Under the pieces are notes generated by a model, which made no database searches, had not been told where the DNA came from, and worked only from the letters and a program-made list of their open reading frames with translations. The translations under genes and the position numbers were made by a program. This document shows positions 16,649 to 25,107 of a DNA stretch of 45,704 nucleotides, one piece after another. This stretch comes from Asaia bogorensis (GTDB taxonomy: Bacteria; Pseudomonadota; Alphaproteobacteria; Acetobacterales; Acetobacteraceae), in the NCBI GenBank assembly GCA_945869965.1, contig CAMBRC010000029.1, forward strand, positions 1 to 45,704, read 5' to 3'. Each line of letters starts with the position of its first letter. Within the stretch, counting starts at the first letter, position 1.

Positions 16649-18313
16649 TTGCCTGAAAGCGCGGCCGCGGTGATGCGTCCGGCGGTGACGCGGGCGCTGC
16701 GCTGGCGCTGGGTATCGCCGCTGATGCGGCGCATCCTGCTGGTCAACGCGATGCCGCTGGTGCTGCTGCTGGCCGCCCTGCTCTATCTCGATCAGTACCA
16801 GAACGGCCTGCTGGAAGCCGAAGTCGGCGCCCTGCGCCAGCAGGCCAAGATCTACGCCGGCGCCTTGGGCGAGGCCGCGGTGCGCGAGGAAGGCACCGAG
16901 CCGCCGCGCCTGGTCACCGACCAGGCCCGCCCGATGCTGCGCCGCCTGACCGAGCCGAGCCCGAACGTCCAGGCCAAGCTCTACGCCCCCGACGGTGCCG
17001 TAGTGGTCGACACCCGCATCCGCCAGGGCGCCGGCGGCACCGTCTTCACCGAACAGCTCGCCCCAGCGGCGGAACGCGGCGCCGTGGTCGGCACCATCGA
17101 GGCGATCTACGACCGGCTGCTCGACTGGCTGCCCGCCCAGACCCGCCGCACCCGGCTCGACATCTCGTCCACCGCCGCCGGCCCCGACTGGCAGCCGGAT
17201 GTGAAGGAGGAAATCCGCCTCTCCGGCACCGCCAACAGCCGCGAAACCCCGCCCTATATCCGCCGCACCTCGGATAACCGCCTGCTGGTCTCCGTCGCCG
17301 AGCCGGTGGTGCGCAACCGTACCACCGTCGGCATCGTGCTGCTGACCCGCGAGGCGCGCGAGGTCGATGACAGCCTGCTCGCCGTCCGTCTGTCGATCCT
17401 CGGCCTGTTCTCGCTCGCCCTCGCCCTGACCGTCGCCCTGTCATGGTACCTGTCGCTGACCATCGCGCGGCCGATCCTGCGCCTGGCCGGTGCCGCCGAG
17501 CAGATGCGCGAAGGCCGCGGCCGCGCCGGTGCGGTGCCCGCCCGGCTGCTGGCGCGCCGCGATGAAATCGGCGAACTGGCCCACGCCTTCGACGACTCGG
17601 CCCAGGCGCTGTGGACACGCATGGACGCCACCGAGCGCTTCGCCGCCGACGTGGCGCACGAGATCAAGAACCCGCTCTCCTCGATCCGCAGCGCCATCGA
17701 AACCCTGCGCCGCATCGAGGAGCCGGAAAAACAACGCCGCCTGCTCGCCATCATCGCCGACGACGTCGCCCGGCTCGACCGCCTGATCAGCGATATCTCC
17801 GACGCCTCGCGCATCGACGCCGAACTGTCGCGCGCCGCCACCGAGGCGGTGGACGTGACCCCCATCCTCGAAGTGCTGGTCGAGATCGACGAAGCCACCC
17901 GCACCGACACCAGCTCGCGCATGATCCTGGCCGAACCCCGGGCACCGGCCGTCGTCCGGGCCGTCGAGGACCGGCTGGTCCAGGTGCTGCGCAACCTGAT
18001 CGGCAATGCCCAAAGCTTCTCGCCCCCCGGCGGCCGCATCACCCTGGCCGCCATCCCCGACGGCCAAGACATCGCCATCTCCGTCGAAGACGAAGGCCCA
18101 GGCATTCCCGAAGGCAAGCTGGAAAGCATTTTCGACCGCTTCTACTCCGAACGCCCGCAAGGCGAACGCTTCGGCCAACACTCCGGCCTCGGCCTGTCCA
18201 TCAGCCGGCTGATCGTCGAAGCGCTGAAGGGTCGGATCATCGCCGAGAACCTGCGCGGCGCCGACGGGCAGATCCGGGGCGCCCGGTTCACCGTGCGGCT
18301 GCCGCGGGGGTAA
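16649..18313 (+). CDS. chvG: Sensor histidine kinase ChvG
   Basis: Membrane sensor kinase partnered with ChvI, 554 residues from the TTG at 16649, which has GGAG 7 bases upstream; ATG 16673 is an alternative. A first transmembrane helix (ILLVNAMPLVLLLAALLYL) is followed by a periplasmic sensor domain, a second helix (LSILGLFSLALALTVALSWY), a HAMP region, the H-box FAADVAHEIKNPLSS (His337), and ATP-binding N, G1 and G2 boxes (NLIGNAQSFSPP, EDEGPGIPEGK, HSGLGLSISR). The hprK, EIIA and HPr genes often found downstream in rhizobia are not here. An ATG at 16618 is out of frame. Confidence 0.92.
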   Translation: MPESAAAVMRPAVTRALRWRWVSPLMRRILLVNAMPLVLLLAALLYLDQYQNGLLEAEVGALRQQAKIYAGALGEAAVREEGTEPPRLVTDQARPMLRRLTEPSPNVQAKLYAPDGAVVVDTRIRQGAGGTVFTEQLAPAAERGAVVGTIEAIYDRLLDWLPAQTRRTRLDISSTAAGPDWQPDVKEEIRLSGTANSRETPPYIRRTSDNRLLVSVAEPVVRNRTTVGIVLLTREAREVDDSLLAVRLSILGLFSLALALTVALSWYLSLTIARPILRLAGAAEQMREGRGRAGAVPARLLARRDEIGELAHAFDDSAQALWTRMDATERFAADVAHEIKNPLSSIRSAIETLRRIEEPEKQRRLLAIIADDVARLDRLISDISDASRIDAELSRAATEAVDVTPILEVLVEIDEATRTDTSSRMILAEPRAPAVVRAVEDRLVQVLRNLIGNAQSFSPPGGRITLAAIPDGQDIAISVEDEGPGIPEGKLESIFDRFYSERPQGERFGQHSGLGLSISRLIVEALKGRIIAENLRGADGQIRGARFTVRLPRG

Positions 18314-18462
18314 GGGAAACAAGGCCGGGGCCTTGCCCCGGACCCCACCAGGGACCCGAGGTCCCTGGACCCTCAACCATAAGCGCCCCCTTGGCCGAAG
18401 ACGTTTAACGGATGGGGGTCTGGGGCCTCAGGCCCCAGCGGGTCGAGGGCAGAGCCCTCGCC
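18314..18462. terminator. GC-rich hairpin array with a 49-base block repeated at the window end
   Basis: Four hairpins separate the convergent chvG and AhpD-like genes: CCGGGGC/GCCCCGG (18325-18341), CCAGGGACC-CGA-GGTCCCTGG (18348-18368), CTGGGGCC-TCA-GGCCCCAG (18420-18438) and CGAGGGC-AGA-GCCCTCG (18444-18460). Positions 18414-18462 recur exactly, as the reverse complement, at 45590-45638. Likely a bidirectional terminator; the exact copy shows it is also a dispersed repeat. Confidence 0.8.
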
Positions 18463-18471
18463 TTGCTTCCT

Positions 18472-19080
18472 TCACTTCCCCGGCTGCGGCGTCGGTTCAC
18501 CGAGCGACAACATCAGCCGGTTGGCCCAGTTGAAGAAGCTGGCGGCTTGGATGGTATCGGCAATGGAAAGATCGTCCATGCCGGTGGCCCGCAGCCGGGC
18601 GACATGGGCAGGCCCGAAGCTCATCGGCATCTCGGTGAGGGCCACGGACGCGGCGACAACAGCGTTCCAGCGCTCACCAAGATCCGCACCCACCCCTTCA
18701 TCGAGCAACCGCTGCACGTCGTCGCCCCGCTTGGCATAGGTGGTGGCGTGACGGGCATGCACCGAGGCGCAGTAGATGCAACCATTGAGCCGCGACGCAG
18801 CCGTCGCCGCCAATTCGCGCTCGGCGCGCGGCAGCCCGGCCTTGGTGTTGTAGAAGATGTCCTTGTCCGTCCGGGTGCGCGCGCCCAGCACCTCGGGGTC
18901 ATGCGCCAGCAGGCGGAAATAGGCCGACTTGGCGCGCGAGGCGTCGACCAGCCCGTCCATGTGGCGCGGCGTGAGGTCGGCCTCGGCCATCGGCTCCAGC
19001 CAGGGCAGCCAGTCCAGCATGTCGCGGGTGAAGACGTTGGGGATCGCGTGGCCCTCGGGAGAGTAGACGGGATCGGTCAT
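18472..19080 (-). CDS. AhpD-like alkylhydroperoxidase domain protein (Avi_7169-type)
   Basis: 202-residue protein with the carboxymuconolactone decarboxylase/AhpD fold. The redox motif is intact: ERELAATAASRLNGCIYCAS, with Cys101, Cys104 and His108 (CxxC followed by HARH). This supports thiol peroxidase-like or related redox activity. I place it with the peroxidase family TIGR named after Avi_7169, because its neighbours match the partner families. It is the last gene of a four-gene coupled operon, 7 bases after the CMD gene. The physiological substrate is unknown. Confidence 0.8.
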   Translation of the reverse strand: MTDPVYSPEGHAIPNVFTRDMLDWLPWLEPMAEADLTPRHMDGLVDASRAKSAYFRLLAHDPEVLGARTRTDKDIFYNTKAGLPRAERELAATAASRLNGCIYCASVHARHATTYAKRGDDVQRLLDEGVGADLGERWNAVVAASVALTEMPMSFGPAHVARLRATGMDDLSIADTIQAASFFNWANRLMLSLGEPTPQPGK

Positions 19081-19087
19081 GCGGTCC

Positions 19088-19666
19088 TCATGCGGCGTGC
19101 TGCATGGCGCGCAAGCCGGCGACCACGCGGATCTGAAACGACAGGAAGGCGACGAGCTGGGACAGTGTCACGATCGCCGGCGTGGTCCAGCCGGCATCCA
19201 CCAGGCGTTGTAGCCATTCCGGTGCGGCATCGCGCGGGTGGAACAACAGCATGTGCGCATGATCCAGCGCCGCCGCCAGCCGCGCGCCCAGGGCCGCCCG
19301 ATCGGCATGATGCACGAGACCCGCACTGTCTTCGGCCGAGAGTGGCCCCGCTGGAAACCGCCCGAATGGCCCGCGCGCTGTGGCCCGCTCGGCCTCGGCC
19401 TGCACCGCCTTTGCCAACCCGGCATCACGCGCCGCAAGCCCTTCGGCATAGAACACAGCGGCCTCTTGCTGGTTGTGCAGCAGCGCCAGGAACGCCGCCA
19501 CCGCCCAGCGCTCGGTCACGCTGAACGTGCTGGCATCCACCGGCGAAAACAGCCCGTCGAAACTCGTCTGCGCATGCATTCGCGCGTCCATGCGTTGCCG
19601 CCGCACCGCATCCAACCCCGAGCCCGGGCCGATCCCGGCCAGCCGGTCGATCACATCGTCACTCAT
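19088..19666 (-). CDS. CMD domain protein (Avi_7170-type)
   Basis: 192-residue helical protein that resembles the carboxymuconolactone decarboxylase fold but without a CxxC pair. Recognisable parts are VIDRLAGIGPGSGLDAVRR at the N terminus, SVTERWAVAAFLALLHNQ and the C-terminal TTPAIVTLSQLVAFLSFQIR. It overlaps the luciferase-like gene by 4 bases. It matches the pattern of the family named for Avi_7170, regularly found beside an Avi_7169-type peroxidase and a KPN_01858-type monooxygenase. Lacking the redox cysteines, it may be a partner of the AhpD-like protein and not an enzyme itself. Confidence 0.78.
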   Translation of the reverse strand: MSDDVIDRLAGIGPGSGLDAVRRQRMDARMHAQTSFDGLFSPVDASTFSVTERWAVAAFLALLHNQQEAAVFYAEGLAARDAGLAKAVQAEAERATARGPFGRFPAGPLSAEDSAGLVHHADRAALGARLAAALDHAHMLLFHPRDAAPEWLQRLVDAGWTTPAIVTLSQLVAFLSFQIRVVAGLRAMQHAA

Positions 19667-20691
19667 GCCACCCTCCGCATCGCGCCGCCCGCCCAGCCCA
19701 GCGCCGGCGCCACACGCTGCGCCACCAACTCGATCGAGCGCAACACCACGGGATGCGGCGGATCGATCGAATGCACCTGCACGGCCAGATCGGTCGCCCG
19801 CAGCATCGTCGCATCCGCGCGCAACGACACCACAACATCCTCGGGCGTGCCGACATGGACGTCATACGCCGCGATCAGGTCGTGCACGGTGCCATTGGCC
19901 GCCGGATGCCCCGCCGCCGCCAGGCGCGGCCGCATCCGCCCCAACCCAAGCTCCGCCAGCCGCAGCGCCTCCGCCCGATCATCGGCCACGAACACGCTGC
20001 GCGAGGCCAGCACCCGCGGCGCCACCCCAGCCGGCAAAGCGTCGAAATACGCATCCAGCATCGGCACCTGGATATCCGCCAGACTCATCGCCCAGTTGCC
20101 ATCCGGCCGCGGCTGGGTGCGCGACAAAAGCAGTCCATCCCCCGCCAGCCCGGCCCGCCGCGCCCCTTCCACCCCGAAGCTCGCCTGCCACACCCGACCG
20201 TCCAGCCCGGGATGGGTGGGATACATCGCATCCCCGCCCGGCAAGGCCCGTCCGGCCCAGGCATCGCGCAACAGCACCAGATGCGCCGCCGTGATCGTCC
20301 CGCGCTCCGCACTGTCCAACCCGAAGGCCCGGAACGCCGCCATGTTGCCGCCCGGCCCGATGCCCACCTCCAGCCGCCCGCCGGACAGCATGTCCAGCAC
20401 CGCGGTATCCTCGGCCACCCGGATCGGCAGTTCCAGCGGCAGGGTGATGATCCCCGTCCCCAGCCGGATGCGCGTCGTCCGCGCCGCGACATGCGCCAGG
20501 AACACCAGCGGCGCCGGCAACCCGCCCTCGCCCTCATGGAAATGATGCTGCGCCACCCAGGCGGAATCGAACCCGCACGCCTCGGCATGGACAATCTGCT
20601 CGGTCGCCAGCCGATACCGCTCCGCCGGCCCCGCTTCGTCGAGCACGCGGGTGAAGAACCCCAGGCGCCGCAGCATCGGCAACGCTGTCAT
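19663..20691 (-). CDS. Luciferase-like FMN-dependent monooxygenase (KPN_01858-type)
   Basis: Flavin-dependent monooxygenase of the bacterial luciferase-like fold, 342 residues. Family marks: LRRLGFFTRVLD at the start, ACGFDSAWVAQHHFHEGEGG, RTTRIRLGTGIITLPLELPI, VAEDTAVLDMLSGGRLEVGI and HVGTPEDVVVSLRAD. Reduced FMN would be supplied by another enzyme; none is encoded nearby. Gene order with the CMD and AhpD-like proteins fits the KPN_01858-type subfamily, whose substrate is not known. Both gene borders are 4-base overlaps, so it is translationally coupled on both sides. Confidence 0.85.
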   Translation of the reverse strand: MTALPMLRRLGFFTRVLDEAGPAERYRLATEQIVHAEACGFDSAWVAQHHFHEGEGGLPAPLVFLAHVAARTTRIRLGTGIITLPLELPIRVAEDTAVLDMLSGGRLEVGIGPGGNMAAFRAFGLDSAERGTITAAHLVLLRDAWAGRALPGGDAMYPTHPGLDGRVWQASFGVEGARRAGLAGDGLLLSRTQPRPDGNWAMSLADIQVPMLDAYFDALPAGVAPRVLASRSVFVADDRAEALRLAELGLGRMRPRLAAAGHPAANGTVHDLIAAYDVHVGTPEDVVVSLRADATMLRATDLAVQVHSIDPPHPVVLRSIELVAQRVAPALGWAGGAMRRVA

Positions 20692-21011
20692 GCCGGCGGA
20701 TACACCACCGCCTGCGGCCGCTTCAGCTCGATCTCGATGAACGCCAACGGCTTGTCGCCGCCATTCATCACATCATGCTCGGCGCCAAACGGCCGGCCAT
20801 AGGCAGTGCCCACCTCCACCTTGGTCTCGGTGACCTCCTTGCCGTTATGCACCTTCATGATGCCCTCGGTCAGCAGCACGACGAAATACGGCCACATATG
20901 CTGGTGCCAGCCGGTCACCGCGCCGGGCGCAAAATCCCAGCGCGTGATGCGGACATCGTCGTCGTCGCGTACCGTACTCGGAACGGCGGGGATGGTACAA
21001 ACGAAGGCCAT
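20688..21011 (-). CDS. Cupin-domain protein
   Basis: Small single-domain cupin, 107 residues. Motif one reads GAVTGWHQHMWPYFVVLLTEG with two His and no clear third ligand in place of the usual Glu; motif two reads GTAYGRPFGAEHDVMNGGDKPLAFIEIE with one His. A metal site is likely. It is the first gene of the coupled operon with the luciferase-like, CMD and AhpD-like genes. The ATG at 21011 starts MAFVCTIPAV. It may bind or isomerise the substrate or product of the monooxygenase, or act as an oxygenase itself; neither is shown by the sequence. Confidence 0.8.
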   Translation of the reverse strand: MAFVCTIPAVPSTVRDDDDVRITRWDFAPGAVTGWHQHMWPYFVVLLTEGIMKVHNGKEVTETKVEVGTAYGRPFGAEHDVMNGGDKPLAFIEIELKRPQAVVYPPA

Positions 21012-21042
21012 CGGCGATCTCCTCAGCGAGCCACAGCTTTGG

Positions 21043-22488
21043 TCAACGCGGGATCGCGCGCAACCCCCGCCCGACATAAGCCCCCATCTCCACCGCCGCC
21101 CGCCCCGGCAACCCAAACACCACCGGCGGCAGCGTCTCGATCCTCTCGAACAGCCCGCCATAACTGGCCCGAATCCGCCCCGCATCCTGCCGCGGCGCCA
21201 GGATCAACACATCCCACCCCACCCACGCGCCCGCCGTCTGTGTCTGAAACCCGAACTGCCGGCAATCCACGTTCAGGCAAAACACACGCGGCGCACCCCC
21301 CAGCGCAAAATCCAACTTCCCGGCATCCGCCCAACTCGGCGCCATGATCGGCCGCTCCAGCAGCCCGCGCGCATCCAGCGCCGCCCACAACGGCGTCCAA
21401 TCCAACCCCTGCCGCAGCGGATCCCCACGCAGCCGCAGCACATTCATATTCAGCTCCGCCGCCCCCAGCCCCAACCCCACCACCAGGAACCAAGCCGTCC
21501 CCGCCAGCCCGCGCCGCACCGCCACCGACCCCTCATCCAGCCGCGCCGCAATCCACCGCCCCAACAGCGGAAACACGAACAGATACCCCGGCGCCGCCCA
21601 GTGGTACAGCACCCGCGGCGACCAGGCCGAGATCACCACGAACAACACGATCGGCCCGAACCCCAGCCATGCCAGCAACCACGGCGCCCTCTCCTGCGGC
21701 CCACGCCACAACGCCCACGCCCAAAGCACCGCCAACGGCAGCCAGATCCACGGCAACAAAAACAACGCCTCGCCGCCAATCGTCACCAACGGCGCCGCCA
21801 GATCCAGCTTGCGCACCCCCGCCCGCCCGCCCTGGAACGCAAAACTCGCCCAGCCATGCCCCGCGTTCCAAACCACCACCGGCGAAAACACCGCCACCGC
21901 CACCAGCCCCGCCACCCAAGGCTGAACCCGCCCCAACCACCGCCGATCCAGCGTCACCAGCGCCACCAGCGCGCCCCCAAACGCCAAAACCGCCGTGTAT
22001 TTCGACAACATCGCCAACCCGGCACAAACCCCGGCCCCAATCCACCACCCCCACCCCTCACGCTCGATCGCCCGCCAAAAACACACCCCAAACCCCAGCA
22101 ACGCCGCCACCAGCGGCCCATCCGGCAGCACCCACCCCCCCGTCGTCACCCCCAACACCGGCGCCATGTTCAGCGTCACCGCCGCCCAAAGCCCCGCCCG
22201 CGCGCCGAACAGCTCGCGTCCCAGCACAAACATCAACCAGGTCGAAACCCCGAACAGCGCAATGAACGGCAGCCGCACCACCACCGCCGCCTCGCTGCCA
22301 ACCAGCCGCGCCACCCCCGCCGACAACCACCACGCCAACGGCGGATGATCAAAATACCCCCAGGCCATCTCCCGCCCGGCCGCCACCATGTAGCTCTCAT
22401 CCACCCCCAGCCCGACCGCCCACCCCAGCCAAACGCGCACCAGCGCCGTCCCCAGGATCAGCAGCCCCACCCAGCGCGCGGGAGTCAT
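21043..22488 (-). CDS. Glycosyltransferase family 39-like membrane protein
   Basis: Polytopic membrane glycosyltransferase (481 residues, about ten hydrophobic helices) of the PMT/ArnT-like group, which moves a sugar from a polyprenyl-phosphate donor to an acceptor on the periplasmic side. The first external loop has the acidic motif GLGVDESYMVAAG and then GYFDHPPLAWW, typical of the family; KYTAVLAFGGALVAL marks a later helix. The C-terminal periplasmic part has two or three Cys. Acceptor (LPS, hopanoid, protein or other) unknown. It follows the LysE gene after 5 bases, so the two are probably cotranscribed. Confidence 0.85.
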   Translation of the reverse strand: MTPARWVGLLILGTALVRVWLGWAVGLGVDESYMVAAGREMAWGYFDHPPLAWWLSAGVARLVGSEAAVVVRLPFIALFGVSTWLMFVLGRELFGARAGLWAAVTLNMAPVLGVTTGGWVLPDGPLVAALLGFGVCFWRAIEREGWGWWIGAGVCAGLAMLSKYTAVLAFGGALVALVTLDRRWLGRVQPWVAGLVAVAVFSPVVVWNAGHGWASFAFQGGRAGVRKLDLAAPLVTIGGEALFLLPWIWLPLAVLWAWALWRGPQERAPWLLAWLGFGPIVLFVVISAWSPRVLYHWAAPGYLFVFPLLGRWIAARLDEGSVAVRRGLAGTAWFLVVGLGLGAAELNMNVLRLRGDPLRQGLDWTPLWAALDARGLLERPIMAPSWADAGKLDFALGGAPRVFCLNVDCRQFGFQTQTAGAWVGWDVLILAPRQDAGRIRASYGGLFERIETLPPVVFGLPGRAAVEMGAYVGRGLRAIPR

Positions 22489-22493
22489 GGCAC

Positions 22494-23120
22494 TCAGGAC
22501 GCCAACAGCCGCACGCCCAGCCCCGCCAGCACCGTCCCCAACACCGCATCAAACCCGCGCTGAATCCGCCGATACACCCGCGTCACCACCTCCGCCGACA
22601 GCGCCACCGCCAACGCCCCATGCCAGGCCAGCGACATCACCGCCGCCCCCACCACACCGGTCACCACCACCGCCCCGCTCGCCCCACCGCTCACCAACAC
22701 GCCCGCCAACGCCACCCAGAACGCCCCCGCCTTGGCATTCAGCACCATCACCGCCAACCCGCGGCCAAAATCCCGCCCGCGCGGCAACAGGATCGGCGGC
22801 CGCACATCGGTCCACACCTCCACCTCCGCCCCGCGCCACGCCGCCCGCCAACTCTGCACCGCCAGGAACAACAAAAACGTCCCCCCCGCCCAGCGCACCG
22901 CCGCCATCGCCCCAGGATGCGCCAGCGCCAACGCCGCCACCCCCCAGACCGCGGCAAACCCCCAGACCAACTCGCCCGCCGCCATCCCCGCCGCACAGCG
23001 CAACGCCGGCCCCCGCCCGTCCCGCGCCGCCGTGCCCAACAGCATCGCAAAATTCGGCCCGGGCGACAGCAGCGCCAGCCCGAACCCGGCCCAGAATACC
23101 AGCAGGATGGAAAAATCCAT
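22494..23120 (-). CDS. LysE/RhtB family amino-acid exporter
   Basis: Six-helix inner-membrane exporter of the LysE superfamily, 208 residues. The family motif in the first loop is clear: LALLSPGPNFAMLLGTAARDG. Further helices include AAVRWAGGTFLLFLAVQSW, VMVLNAKAGAFWVALAGV and VVVTGVVGAAVMSLAWHG. The ATG at 23120 (MDFSILL) is preferred over GTG 23126, as AGGG lies 8 bases upstream. The cargo is probably an amino acid or similar small amphipathic compound; it cannot be named. A bipartite repeat lies 28 bases upstream. Confidence 0.88.
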   Translation of the reverse strand: MDFSILLVFWAGFGLALLSPGPNFAMLLGTAARDGRGPALRCAAGMAAGELVWGFAAVWGVAALALAHPGAMAAVRWAGGTFLLFLAVQSWRAAWRGAEVEVWTDVRPPILLPRGRDFGRGLAVMVLNAKAGAFWVALAGVLVSGGASGAVVVTGVVGAAVMSLAWHGALAVALSAEVVTRVYRRIQRGFDAVLGTVLAGLGVRLLAS

Positions 23121-23148
23121 GGGCACCGCCCTATCGGCCAGTCAGAGA

Positions 23149-23280
23149 GAAAGAATCTTCTTTTTCTGAAGAAAAAGAAGCAAAAAGACTTTCATCCATT
23201 TGCACCCAGCCTAACCATGAGGCCGGGCGCAAACGGATAAAAGTTTTTTGGTTCTTTTTTTCAAAAAAGAACGCGCTTCC
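23149..23280. repeat. AT-rich bipartite hairpin repeat (full copy)
   Basis: Same layout as the copy at 6455: hairpin CTTCTTTTTC/GAAAAAGAAG with tail CAAAAAGACTTTCATCC, then a spacer with short GC-rich complementarity, then GGATAAAAGTTTTTTG and hairpin GTTCTTTTTT/AAAAAAGAAC. It lies between the LysE gene and the 3' end of the FAH-family gene. Confidence 0.85.
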
Positions 23281-23285
23281 CGCTC

Positions 23286-24134
23286 TTAATCCGCCCGCAC
23301 GTTCTGCTTCTGTTCGCCCAGCCCGTCGATCCCCAGCGTCATCACATCGCCCGCCTTCAGCCAGATCGGGGTCGGCTTCTTGCCCATCCCCACCCCCGGC
23401 GGCGTGCCGGTGGCAATGAGATCGCCAGGGTACAGCGTGAAGAACTGGCTCACATAGCTCACGATCTGCACCACGTTGAAGATCATCGTCTTGGTGTTCC
23501 CGGTCTGCATCCGCTCGCCGTTCACATCCAGCCACATCCCCAACGCCTGCGGATCCGGCACCTCGTCCTTGGTCACCATCCACGGCCCGGTCGGCCCGAA
23601 CGTGTCGCACCCCTTGCCCTTGTCCCACTGCCCGCCCGGCCGCTCGGACTGGAAATTCCGCTCGCTCACATCGTTGACCACGCAATACCCGGCCACATGG
23701 TTCATCGCATCGGCCTCGGACACATACTTCGCCTTGCTGCCGATCACGATGCCCAGCTCCACCTCCCAATCCGGCTTGGTCGAAGCGCGCGGGATCACCA
23801 CATCATCATTCGGTCCCTGGAACGCCCCCAGCGACTTCAGGAAAATGATCGGCTCGCTCGGCGGCGTCGCCCCGGTCTCCGCCGCGTGATCGGCATAGTT
23901 CAGTCCGATACAGACGAAATTCAGCGGACGCGCGATGCACGGCCCAATCCGCGGGCTGCTGCGCACCAACGGCAAGGTCGCGGCCGCGGCCCCGGCGATC
24001 TTCGCCAGTCCCGCCGGCGACAAGGTGCTGCCGTCGATATCGGACACGATGTCCGAGAGGTCGCGCAGATTGCCATCGGCATCCAGCACACCCGGCTTCT
24101 CCGCGCCAGGGGCGCCATAGCGAACGAGCTTCAT
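23286..24134 (-). CDS. Fumarylacetoacetate hydrolase family protein (2,4-diketo-3-deoxy-sugar acid hydrolase-like)
   Basis: FAH-fold enzyme, 282 residues. Metal ligands are in place: DWEVELGIVIG (Glu124, Glu126) and VNDVSERN (Asp155). NFVCIGLNYADHAAETG and KGCDTFGPTGPW are typical of the subgroup that includes 2,4-diketo-3-deoxy-L-fuconate hydrolase and ureidoglycolate lyase-like proteins. With the adjacent SDR and dehydratase it probably splits a 2,4-diketo-3-deoxy acid into pyruvate and a second acid (lactate from 6-deoxyhexonates, glycolate from pentonates). The start MKLVRYG at 24134 is 37 bases after the SDR stop. Confidence 0.85.
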   Translation of the reverse strand: MKLVRYGAPGAEKPGVLDADGNLRDLSDIVSDIDGSTLSPAGLAKIAGAAAATLPLVRSSPRIGPCIARPLNFVCIGLNYADHAAETGATPPSEPIIFLKSLGAFQGPNDDVVIPRASTKPDWEVELGIVIGSKAKYVSEADAMNHVAGYCVVNDVSERNFQSERPGGQWDKGKGCDTFGPTGPWMVTKDEVPDPQALGMWLDVNGERMQTGNTKTMIFNVVQIVSYVSQFFTLYPGDLIATGTPPGVGMGKKPTPIWLKAGDVMTLGIDGLGEQKQNVRAD

Positions 24135-24171
24135 GGTCGATTTCCTCGGTTGGACAGAATACCCCGACAGA

Positions 24172-24915
24172 CTACAGCGAGATGCCGCCGTCAATCACCA
24201 GCGCCTGCCCGGTCACAAACACGCTGTCATCGCTGGCCAGATACACCGCCAAGGCCGCGATCTCATCCGCCCGGCCCAGCCGCCCCATCGGCTGGCGCGC
24301 AATAAACGCCGCCCGCGCTGCCTCCAACGAGCCCGCCGCCGCCGCATTGGCCGCGATCCGCTCGTCCAGCGACGGCGACTGCACCGTGCCCGGACAGATG
24401 CAGTTGCAGCGCACCCCCTTCGTCGCAAAATCGGCGGCAATCGACTTGGTCAGCCCCACCACGGCGGCCTTGGACGCGCCATAGACGAAGCGGTTAACAA
24501 TCCCCTTCACCGAGCTCGCCACGCTGGCCATGTTGATCACCGATCCCGCGCCCTTCGCCAGCATCCCCGGCAGGAACGCCTGGCTGGTGCGCATCATCGA
24601 CTTCACATTGAGGTCAAAGGCGAAATCAAACTCCGCCTCGCTGGCCTCCAGCACCGACCCCTGGTGCACAAACCCCGCGCAATTGAACAACACATCCACC
24701 GGCCCGATCGCCTCGGCCGCCGCGCGCACCGCCGCGGTGTCGCGCACATCCAGCACCAAAGTCCGAATACCCGGCCCCACAATCTCGGCCAGCTTCGCGG
24801 CATTGAGGTCGCTCGCATAAACCTGCGCCCCCTCCGCCGCGAAGGCCAAGGCGGTGGCGCGCCCAATTCCCTGGGCGGCGGCGGTCACGAAGGCGGTCTT
24901 GCCTTTTAGGCGCAT
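24172..24915 (-). CDS. SDR dehydrogenase (2-keto-3-deoxy-L-fuconate dehydrogenase/BDH2-like)
   Basis: NAD-dependent short-chain dehydrogenase, 247 residues. The cofactor loop is TAAAQGIGRA, with Asp36 in ASDLN favouring NAD over NADP. The active site has Ser134/135, Tyr145 and Lys149 in VYGASKAAVVGLTKS. The strings RTLVLDVRDT, VLFNCAGFVHQG and NMASVASSVKGIVNR are close to those I recall from BDH2 and bacterial 2-keto-3-deoxy-L-fuconate dehydrogenase. It would oxidise the 4-hydroxyl of a 2-keto-3-deoxy sugar acid made by the dehydratase upstream and pass it to the FAH-family hydrolase downstream. Confidence 0.87.
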   Translation of the reverse strand: MRLKGKTAFVTAAAQGIGRATALAFAAEGAQVYASDLNAAKLAEIVGPGIRTLVLDVRDTAAVRAAAEAIGPVDVLFNCAGFVHQGSVLEASEAEFDFAFDLNVKSMMRTSQAFLPGMLAKGAGSVINMASVASSVKGIVNRFVYGASKAAVVGLTKSIAADFATKGVRCNCICPGTVQSPSLDERIAANAAAAGSLEAARAAFIARQPMGRLGRADEIAALAVYLASDDSVFVTGQALVIDGGISL

Positions 24916-24977
24916 GGGCTTGGTCCGATCACCAAAGAACGTTGAACAACGAGGCGCGAGGGGAAGAGATCAGCAAA

Positions 24978-25106
24978 GGAAGGTCTTCTTTTTCTGAAGA
25001 AAAAGAAGCAAACAGACTTCATTCATTGGGCCGGGCAACCAAAACTGGCACCGAACCAAATGAATGAAAGTTTTTTGGTTCTTTTTTTCAAAAAAGAACG
25101 TCTTCC
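24978..25106. repeat. AT-rich bipartite hairpin repeat (full copy, inside an operon)
   Basis: Hairpin CTTCTTTTTC/GAAAAAGAAG, tail CAAACAGACTTCATTCATT, a 35-base spacer, the mirrored AAATGAATGAAAGTTTTTTG, and hairpin GTTCTTTTTT/AAAAAAGAAC, closed by GTCTTCC. One base separates it from the TAA stop of the dehydratase gene. It sits between dehydratase and SDR, which are on the same strand, so it may lower transcription of the downstream genes. Confidence 0.85.
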
Positions 25107-25107
25107 C

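Noticed and set aside
20806-22563. 585-codon plus-strand frame
   Set aside because: Antisense shadow of the GT39-type gene, almost entirely Arg, Pro, His and Gln.
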